Positions 55,489 through 64,000 of a DNA stretch of 64,000 bases are shown here, piece after piece. Location: assembly GCA_015345905.1 (NCBI GenBank), contig JADDTR010000022.1, positions 186,001-250,000 of the forward strand, in the 5' to 3' direction. Each line of letters begins with the position of its first letter. The first letter of the stretch is position 1. The notes beneath the pieces were generated by a model that was given only the letters and a program-made list of their open reading frames with translations, was not told the origin of the DNA and ran no database searches. The position numbers and the translations under genes were made by a program. The DNA comes from Aotearoamyces nothofagi (taxonomy: Eukaryota; Ascomycota; Leotiomycetes; Leotiales; Tympanidaceae).

Positions 55489-58400
55489 ATGGCTGGCAAT
55501 AACCGTATGTCGATGTTCTCGACAGCATCTTCAGGCATGGGTGGGCCTCGGAATGTTAGCTCAGCAGCTCAGCAATCCACCCAAGTTTCGACAACCACCC
55601 TCTTAAATACCGTTCACACAATATACACCTCTGGGCAGCCATATCACCTGGACGCCAGCACGAGTTTGGTAGTTAATACCTGGTTGACAGCTACTCAAGT
55701 CGGCCAAGATGGCAGAACTGGAGGAACTGTTGATGCCATGTTATCTGCGAGGGCATGGGAACATGCAAGAAGGCGTGCTGAGGATGGGTGTATCATGTTA
55801 GGGTAGGGCATCCCCCATGCCTATATCATTGTTCACAAGCTAACATATCTCTAGGTCGTTGCATACATCTACGCCTTCGTTACTAGCACCTTTCCTATCA
55901 ACACTACCACTTTCTATACCATCATCGTTATACACTGCCTTGAACGCACTTCGGCCATTCATTCACGCTGTATCTCCAGAAAATCCCTCAGAGCCTCGAC
56001 ATTCCGCACTAGGCATCACATTGACCCTTACACTTGCCGGAAATCTTACTGCAGCGTCGTTAGCTCTTTCACAAGGAGGAATAAACACATCAAAAGGACT
56101 GCTCAACGTTCCGCCCGAGACAGGGTATCGAGCATTCGACGTTTTCTATTACCTTCTAACCTCGGCATCTACACCAGCCGAACGCGAATTTCTAGGGTTG
56201 AAGCATGCCTCTAAATACGCTTTGTTAGCAAAGTCTGGCACTTATGATCCTCCTTCTTACTTGCCAACAGCAGACGATGCAGCTGCAGCGGACGACTTCA
56301 GAGCTGCTCTCAAGGAGATCGGCATCAAGGGCGCTGCGCATCGAAACCTTATATCGGTTTTGGCAGGTCTGTTGAAGCTAGGAGACACTTTGAGCTTCGC
56401 ACTTGACGCTGAAGGCCTGGAAGAGGCTTGCGAGGACGTAGGTGGCTTGTTGGGTTTGGAGCCAGATGTGCTGCTTGAAAGATGTACTTCTTCCGAGCGA
56501 GAAACCCTCATCGGTGGCCTTTACGAAGCTCTAGTTGACTGGGTAATATTGAAGGCCAATCAAGCCATATCAGCTGAAATGCAGCAAATCAGAGATAGCG
56601 ACTCTTCTACAGAACGAGGAGCTAGAGCTAGGACGCCTAATACAGATGAAGACGATGGTGATACAGTATGCATCACCATCTTGGAAATTCCTGATCCAGT
56701 TCTGGGTAAGGCAGCGGCGATGCGTGGCATCTTTGATGATACACAAGGCATCAACGCCGAGATGAAGGAAGACGGTGTTGATGTGGTTGCCGCCGGAGCT
56801 TCGGTTCTACGGGAGATGGAGAATGCAGTTTCAGAAGTTGCTCCGGATCTTGGCATTATGACGGGTCCTGCAGGCCGTGAAAGAGAGCATGAGCGAGAGA
56901 GACGGGAAGCAGTTTTGGAAAAGGTTGGCAGTGAAGGGGAGGATGACGGGTTCTTGAAAAAGATATTATTTCCTGTTAAAGGAGAAGGTGTCAGCCTTGG
57001 TCAAGCCGGACGAATTGATCTGCCGGCTATCCTCTGCAGCAGCCGTGTCTGGTACCATCTCTCTCTACATCCCACTGATGAAAGCCCAGCGAGTCTTGCA
57101 GCTCTCCCATCTATCACCTCGGCATGGTCAGCTGGAACCGTCTCACGGCAATTGCGTGCTTGGCGTCTACCGGAATGGGCCACTCGCAGAAACAAGAATC
57201 TGGACTTCACAGCAGACTTTGACCACGAGGAGTTTACCCAGCGTTATGCAAGTCTTGGTTGCAAAGATGGTAAAGACGGCATAGACAGCTGGATTATGGA
57301 ACGCGGATGGAGTAACGGTGAAGTTATTGTCGGCACTGAGCGTATTTGGATGCGGGAAAACGCGTGGTGGGAAGCTGAAGGGATGCTTGATCTGAAGCCT
57401 CCAAATCAGCAGGCAGACTACGGAATACTCGGTGATACGTTAGCTACTGGAGGATTAGAAAGTGGTTATTCAGCTACTGGTCCAAATGCAAGTGGCTTCT
57501 TTGAACCAGATCTTACACATCAGGAAAGCAGAGACCAGCTTCTACAGCCGCAAATAGCGCGTAGTGTCATGGGTGCACGTTCTTTGGCTCCTACTCGAAA
57601 TATCAGTGGAGGAGACTATGGTCTTGGGTACAGGGGTGATGACAAAAGGGGGCAGGTTTACTACAACAATGAAATGGGCGAGTTCGTCGGCAATCTTGAC
57701 CCAGAAATAGCAGAGCCAAAATCCATCAAAACAGAGACTGTGACAAAGAGTCGCCGAATCTGGGTTGGCTTCGTCTGGGCCGTTACGTTCTGGATTCCAT
57801 CATTCCTGCTTCGGTTCATTGGCCGCATGAAGAGGCCCGACGTTCGTATGGCCTGGCGCGAGAAATTAGTGCTAGTGTTACTCATCTTTCTACTGAACGC
57901 CACAATCGTCTTCTACATTATTGAGTTCGGTAGATTGCTCTGTCCTAATTTTGACAAGGCTTGGGACCAGACTGAAATTGAAACGCACCAAGGTGACAAC
58001 GATTTCTGGGTCAGCATTCATGGAAAAGTCTACGACATCTCCAAATTCTGGAGGCAAGATCACGGCACTACTGCCAGACCAGTTACCACTGACCTGATGC
58101 AACCGCTCGCAGGCCTCAATCTCGACGGATACTTTGTACCACCTCTCACTATCTCGTGTCCTGGCGTGGTTACAGATGAATCAATCCAGCTACAATTCAA
58201 CGATACAACTGCACAGGAATATTCCTATGCTGAGCATACTTCGGGACCTTATTTTGAAACCGACACAACATCTGAACTCTACAGTATCAACTGGTACACG
58301 GAGCACTTTGAACCGCGTATAAAGGAATATTATCACGGTGATCTAGTGACATCAGCCAGTGAAGTTAAATCGGATGGGCAGGATAATAATCACTACTGGG

Positions 58401-61014
58401 TCATTATGAGCGGAAATATTTATGATCTCACTAACTACTTCTACACCGCCGATCTCGAGAACAACCTAGCCTCTTATACTTTCCTTGACTCGACAGTCAC
58501 TGATTTGATAAAAGAAAATGCAGGATTGGACATCTCATCGAAGTGGGAAGATAACTTCAATGCCGCCAATGCAACACAGCAAGTCGTTCTAGCAAACAAT
58601 TTGAACTGCATCCAGAACACTTTCTATGTTGGAATCCCCGATTTCCGAAAATCCGCCAGATGCCAGGTCAACAACTATATCCTCCTCGCCTTTACTATCA
58701 TTCTCTGTGCAGTCATTCTTATCAAATTCCTAGCTGCCCTTCAGTTTGGTTCTAAACGGCGGCCCTCTGCGCAGGACAAATTTGTTATTTGCCAAGTCCC
58801 CGCCTACACCGAGGGCGAAGAGTCTTTACGCAAGGCTCTTGACTCATTGACAGCTCTCGAATATGATAATAAAAGGAAGCTGATTTGTGTGATTTGCGAT
58901 GGCATGATTGTGGGTGGTGGTAATGACAGACCAACCCCCAAGATTGTGCTAGACATCCTCGGCGTGGATCCTAAAATTGACCCCCCAGCATTACCTTTTC
59001 ACTCTGTAGGCCAGAGCAGTGAACAATTAAACTATGGAAAAGTTTACTCTGGCCTCTACGAATTTGAAGGAAACGTCGTCCCGTATATTGTAGTTGTGAA
59101 AGTTGGTAAGGAGTCTGAGCAGTCACAAGCGAAACCTGGTAACCGTGGGAAGCGTGATTCGCAAATCCTTCTCATGAGTTTCCTCAACCGTGTTCACCAC
59201 CGCTCACCTATGAACCCACTCGAACTTGAGATGTTTCATCAGATCAACAATATCATTGGCGTCGATCCAGAGCTGTACGAGTATCTCTTGATGGTTGATG
59301 CAGACACAAGTGTGAGGGAAGACTCTCTGAATCGCCTTGTAGCTGCATGTGTCAATGATGCAAAAGTTGCCGGTATTTGTGGTGAGACGAGCCTCGAAAA
59401 CGAAGAACGGTCTTGGTGGACAATGATTCAAGTCTACGAATACTTCATCTCCCATCATCTAGCGAAAGCCTTTGAATCCCTCTTCGGAAGTGTTACTTGT
59501 TTGCCAGGATGGTAAGCTAGCTACAATATCTGTGGAAATGCCATGCTAATGTCTTCAGCTTTACCATGTACCGTTTACGGACTGCCGACAAAGGCAAACC
59601 TTTGATAATTTCTGATGCTGTCGTCCGCGAATATGCCGATTGTGAAGTTGATACATTACATAAGAAAAATTTATTGTCTTTGGGAGAAGATCGATATCTA
59701 ACAACACTCATGACGAAACACTTCCCGTATATGAAATACAAGTTTATCCCAGACGCATATGCGAGCACTTCTGCACCTGAGACTTGGAGTGTGCTTTTGT
59801 CACAGAGACGTCGATGGATCAATTCTACTATACACAATTTGGCTGAATTGGTATGGCTGAAGGATATGTGTGGTTTCTGTTGCTTCAGCATGCGATTCAT
59901 CGTCTTTGTTGATCTGTTCGGCACCATAATCCTTCCTGCTACTACTGTTTATCTCGTATATCTTATCGTCATGGTCGCAACTGGAAAAGGGCAGTTTCCG
60001 TTGATCTCAATCATCATGATAGCCGGTACATATGGTCTACAAGCACTGATCTTCATTCTAAAGCGGCAATGGCAGCATGTTGGATGGATGATTATCTACC
60101 TACTAGCTTTTCCGGTTTATTCATTCATTTTACCGATCTACTCGTTCTGGAATCAGGACAATTTCTCCTGGGGTAATACCCGTATTGTCATTGGCGAGAA
60201 GGGTAACAAACAAGTCGTCGCCATTGATGACGAAGGCTTTGACCCACGAAGCATTCCTTTGCAGCGGTGGGACGACTATGCGACTTCCAACAATCTCCCT
60301 GGGCGCCGCGGTGCAAATGTTGAGAAATATAACGACATGGCTTATGAAGACACTTATGAGATGGACGACATGAAATCTGTGTATTCCGCTGTGAAGCCCG
60401 CTTCCACGGTCCTGACCGGATTTCCAGCCCGTCAATCGTATATGCCGCCTCAATCACCTGCCCCATTCGGTATCTCGAATCGGCAATCGACCTATTCAGC
60501 CCATCCGTATGCTGATTATCCGTCAGTTCTACCTCACCACCAGTCAATGATGTCCTTTGGTGCTGGCCTCCAAGATGCACGTACAAACTCGCCTTACCAA
60601 GACTACCCGCAGACCCACTCCCACCGGCCATCGATGATCCACCTTCCGAACTCAACTTCTGCGGATAACTTACTAGGCGGTATGCCATCTCCATCACACG
60701 TCTCACGCCTTCAGTCCCAGACACCATCTCGCAGCCCTGTAGGGTACGGTTATTCTGGCGGCACCCGTGCACCTATAGGAGCCGAGTCTGCTGGATATCA
60801 GCCAGGCAATTTTGATTTCCAAAATGGGTCGAAAGGGCCCCATGATAGCGCTATTGTTGGGGCGATACAGCAATGCCTGAGAGAGGTAGATCTTGATAGC
60901 GTGACGAAGAAGCAGGTCAGAGCTCTAGTTGAGCAGAGGTTACAAACCGAGTTGGTTGGCGAGCGGAGGACATTTTTAGACAGAATGATTGACCATGAGT
61001 TAGCAAATATGTAG
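55489..61014 (+). CDS. Class VII chitin synthase with degenerate motor-like domain
   Basis: Three exons (55489..55802, 55855..59511 and 59559..61014) give 1808 residues. The layout parallels the class V gene but the N-terminal motor-like region is shorter and has no P-loop, switch I or switch II, as is normal for class VII (CsmB/ChsVb type). Membrane segments occur at about 743-803, a b5-like fold at about 820-860 ([17 protein letters not shown]) and a hydrophobic segment before [15 protein letters not shown]. The catalytic core has [38 protein letters not shown] spanning the last intron, [10 protein letters not shown] and QRRRW at about 1406-1410. Serine- and proline-rich sequence (about 1560-1740) leads into a C-terminal DEK_C domain ([20 protein letters not shown]). 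It likely works with the divergent class V enzyme in polarised growth and cell-wall integrity. Confidence 0.96.
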
Positions 61015-62042
61015 AAGAACGACAGCGACGACCGATGTACTGTACAATTGCATTTGAGCGAGCATTTCTAGGCGCGAGGTCATCTGAAGGATCTGTCGGA
61101 ACAGCAGGAGGATCGGAGTTTATTGACTGAACATGATGGCTACGTAAAATGCATCATAACAAGCTACATAATAATATGAATAGGTAGTTTAACATTATTT
61201 ACTTAAACAAAGCTTGGCTATCAAATAGGTGGTGGCAATAGGGAATGATGATTGCTTGTACTCACGTGACGGCATGTAATGTTTCTTTGCTTATATGCAA
61301 ACGCCAATTGCTCCGCAATGATATAGTGCAGCCATCTGAATAATTTCCATTGATAAGGGCATATGTTGCCACTCTTTACGTACTTTGACAACTTTTTGTC
61401 TCGAGTAGGCAAAGCAGCACGCACGTGACGTTGCCCTTATTTTTCTGCCACCATCTTCTGTTCCTTCCCGTTAGAATTGTGCTCGCCAGTGCAAAAATTT
61501 ATCCACCGCCGAGGAACTGGGACAATGCCTAGTGAAGCCATTGTGCGCTTAAAGCGCCATATTGTGCTCTTTATTGATAGCCGAAGTGCTATTGTCGACA
61601 CGCAACAGACCAATTCACGGGAACGTAAATTAAACTTCAGCGGTCTCATGAATGGTGGTCAATCATTGGCGGGAAGGTATTATGGGCTATTATGAGGCCG
61701 TTAGAGGGTTCCCTGGAGGGGGTAAATGGGCGTATATTACTATTATAGAGCGAGACTATTGTTACAGGGCTGGAATTGGAAGGTACGGTGTTGTATAAGA
61801 ATCTTCATTTCTCTACTGAGACCAGACTCTTTTCTTTCAGCAGACAAAGATACTTTCTGGTTCAGTAACTATCTTCTTCCCTCGATCCTAAGACTTCTTT
61901 CTAACAGAAGCCAACACGATCATCCCCATCTTGGCAAGCACTTGTCTTGTGCACCACCTTCTGCTTCACACAACCATTTGCTATTACAGCACCAACCCCT
62001 CTACCTCCCATACGACCATATCCTCCACCACTATCAATCACA
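61015..62042. other. Intergenic region
   Basis: This 1.03-kb gap lies between genes on the same strand. CACGTG cores occur near 61,263 and 61,423. Small open frames on both strands near 61,440-61,700 look like nothing I know. Confidence 0.5.
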
Positions 62043-62918
62043 ATGGAGATGGCAACTCTCCAAACCTTCTCCCTCTTCGGGAAGCTCCCACCAGAGCTCC
62101 AGGGATACATCTGGGAAATGGCTTTAATACCTCGAATAATCAAGGTCGACACGAGGCTTTGGCATCCCGAACATAAGTGTGTCAACACGGTTGACAACAT
62201 AGAATGTGTCAACCACAGGAGGCCACAAAGTGCCTCGCCAGACATCCTGAAGGCCAGTCCAACGGAAGGCTACAGGCTTTACAAACGGCTCGATCTCGGG
62301 CAAGCCACTGCCGAATCCACACCGTTATGGATTCGGTTTAAAATTGACACTTTCATGCTCAGTGATTGTGATTCAGGGGATCTTGCTTATTCATACAAGC
62401 TGTTCAGCAACAACAACTCGGAGGAAGGGCCTGGACAAGTTTGTACCGGCTTCGGCAAGAAACTCCGGTCCAGTCCAGACTGGGACAGAATCCAGCATCT
62501 CGCAATGGATTACTCGACATATGGATGGGCACAGCGAGATGGTCGCAAGCAGTACAACCCCTTGCTGAAACAACTCCTCGCAATGAAGTCGTTGAAGACG
62601 TTCACTCTCGTCTGGAACACAGTGTTCGCTGCAGCACCCGATACCGCAAACGAGTTTGTGGATATAGAGGAGGAGGAGGACAGGATTCGAACCCTGGCAC
62701 CAGGCAAATGGCTGCATAGGAAGTTCAAAGACTTGCCGGTCAAGGAAGCCTGTGCTAAGTACAGGCGGGAGATTGAGGAGGAGTGGGAGAAGAATGTGGA
62801 GAAGGTTTTGAAGGAGGATAGGGAAGAGTCGGGGGAGCGAATAGAGGGGGGTTTGAGGGTGCCGGAGTTGAAGATTGTGACAAATAGGAGAGGATGTCAG
62901 AGTCTTCTTAATAACTGA
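62043..62918 (+). CDS. 2EXR-domain protein
   Basis: The intronless 291-residue frame starts at the first in-frame ATG, 62043. The N-terminus FSLFGKLPPELQGYIWEMAL is the 2EXR motif, an F-box-like short helical domain found in large numbers of proteins in Leotiomycetes and Sordariomycetes. The middle has the usual weak pattern HLAMDYSTYGWAQRDG. The C-terminal third is strongly charged with Glu/Lys-rich helices (REIEEEWEKNVEKVLKEDREE), perhaps a coiled coil. The family function is not established. Members vary widely in copy number between strains and are often in accessory regions. No signal peptide or membrane segment is visible. Confidence 0.8.
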   Translation: MEMATLQTFSLFGKLPPELQGYIWEMALIPRIIKVDTRLWHPEHKCVNTVDNIECVNHRRPQSASPDILKASPTEGYRLYKRLDLGQATAESTPLWIRFKIDTFMLSDCDSGDLAYSYKLFSNNNSEEGPGQVCTGFGKKLRSSPDWDRIQHLAMDYSTYGWAQRDGRKQYNPLLKQLLAMKSLKTFTLVWNTVFAAAPDTANEFVDIEEEEDRIRTLAPGKWLHRKFKDLPVKEACAKYRREIEEEWEKNVEKVLKEDREESGERIEGGLRVPELKIVTNRRGCQSLLNN

Positions 62919-63670
62919 ACTCAATAGATGATAGTATATGGATATTTGCTGAGCAGCATGTAAAATAGTCTGTGTGCACCTCTCTTGCAGTACCGAAGTA
63001 AATTTCAACTCCTATCTCCTTTGATTCAGTTCAACTGGCATACTCGCGTGAAGCTTGATGATATTGATGAAGGTGATGCATCGTTAGAGACGGAGAAAAG
63101 CAAAGAGCGACGAATAGCGCGACGATAGTAGAAGTGTAATATTCTCAAACCTCGTACAAACTCACTTTATATAATTGTACCTCGAAAGGGGCTTGCCTTT
63201 AGCCCTTGGCTATTTAGTTTTGGTGTCAGTGTGTCATTATCGAACTGAGTTTTCGAGTGTCGATTCTTGTTTCGTCGACGGCTGTGGAAATCTGAACGAA
63301 ATATGATTTATGAATTGTGGATACATAATTAATATTCACCCTATAACAAATGTAAAATAACCCTTTCCTATTTATAACCAGACACCAGGTTACTCAGGCA
63401 AAGCGTTTCACAGATAGCCATTCCATCTAGAAAAAGACCTCACAACATCAAATCAAAGTTGTCACAGCAATGGCCTTTGATGTGTTTGTCGTTTAGGGGG
63501 CTCGTTATCCGGCAAACGCCGGACTAGCGCCTAAATTGTTGCCGAATTCATCTCGACAACTCCAAATGACGGACCTTTTTCCAAGCATAATAGGAAGATG
63601 GCGACCTATCTACCAAGCCACTACCTATAAATCAAGTCACCATTAGCTCTCAATGCCAGTATCTCTCAGA
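62919..63670. other. Convergent intergenic region
   Basis: This 752-bp gap holds the 3' UTR of the 2EXR gene and possibly that of the frame at the right edge. A short hairpin TCCGGC-AAAC-GCCGGA lies at 63508..63523. Nothing else stands out. Confidence 0.45.
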
Positions 63671-64000
63671 CTATTTAACAACTGCCTTTGAGAAGCTCTC
63701 ACCATCAATTGAAGAGTGAACAGGCGCTGGAGCCCCCGGAGCTATGGCGACTCGAGGCGTATCTCCCGGAGGTGCTCTCTTGAGGGCATCTCGAATGTTT
63801 TCGATTCCCTTACCTCTACCAAGACCAGCCAGCGATCTGTCTTCGACTGCGGCTTTCAATTCCGACACCGCTACATTGCCGCATCCTATACAGCTCACCA
63901 TTACCACACCACCATCCTCACTTTCAAAGGGTGATTGGGGGTTTAAACGACCTTTACCTCTTCGGTCGACCACGAAATCCTCGACCCCGTTGATTCGTAT
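63671..64000 (-). CDS. Unidentified open frame, 5' part outside window
   Basis: A stop-free frame of 109 codons runs from the right edge to a TAG at 63671..63673. It has no ATG inside the window, so if real it is a 3' exon. The translation starts IRINGVEDFVVDRRGKGRLN, includes VVMVSCIGCGNVAVSELKAA and a Pro/Ala-rich stretch (RVAIAPGAPAPVHSSID). I recognise no family. The CxxC in SCIGCGN could be structural. A shorter frame on the opposite strand overlaps it, so coding status is uncertain. Confidence 0.35.
   Translation of the reverse strand: MRINGVEDFVVDRRGKGRLNPQSPFESEDGGVVMVSCIGCGNVAVSELKAAVEDRSLAGLGRGKGIENIRDALKRAPPGDTPRVAIAPGAPAPVHSSIDGESFSKAVVK

Noticed and set aside
63508-63523. Hairpin TCCGGC-AAAC-GCCGGA as a regulatory RNA or terminator
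   Set aside because: A 6-bp stem is common by chance, and fungal polymerase II genes do not use such terminators.

Overview
The window reads as nuclear DNA of a filamentous ascomycete (Pezizomycotina). Support comes from short GT-AG introns of mostly 45-70 nt, a Zn2Cys6 regulator with a fungal-specific domain, a LaeA-like methyltransferase, a head-to-head pair of class V and class VII chitin synthases with myosin-like heads, and eukaryotic tRNA-Ile genes with anticodon-loop introns. Exon chains below were assembled by eye from splice sites, phase and family conservation. No transcript or database was available.

0-18 kb: the 3' part of a UPF0261/Tm-1-like gene converges on an intronless MFS transporter. 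A 10-exon LaeA-like methyltransferase and a 6-exon cytochrome P450 then share a 1.1 kb divergent promoter. They are followed by a secreted M20 peptidase, a Dal5-type anion permease, a DUF218 (YdcF-like) protein and a 915-residue protein with a fungal N-terminal helical domain and a C-terminal WW domain. Methyltransferase, P450, hydrolase and permease together look like a small accessory metabolic neighbourhood, but no PKS, NRPS or terpene backbone enzyme is in view.

18-34 kb: a membrane-anchored neutral ceramidase; an AT-rich non-coding block; an opsin-like seven-helix protein without the retinal lysine; a 12-exon sugar transporter preceded by a 46-bp perfect palindrome; a thioredoxin-PITH protein; a GH127-type beta-L-arabinofuranosidase; three tandem tRNA-Ile(AAT) genes with identical mature parts and different introns; and a small relic of an Old Yellow Enzyme gene.

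34-48 kb: the 18-exon mitochondrial nicotinamide nucleotide transhydrogenase, including a 4-nt micro-exon; a hexose transporter; a 3.7 kb GC-rich stretch with no credible gene; and a Zn2Cys6 transcription factor.

48-64 kb: the divergent class V/class VII chitin synthase pair, whose shared 1.5 kb promoter carries three imperfect tandem repeats; a 2EXR-domain protein; and an unidentified open frame running off the right edge.

I saw no virus-like or retroelement fossil, no CRISPR array and no obvious transposase. The points most worth a second look are the micro-exons, the tRNA-Ile trio, the long palindrome, the methyltransferase/P450 neighbourhood, the WW-domain protein and a Ser-to-Thr difference at the ceramidase nucleophile position.
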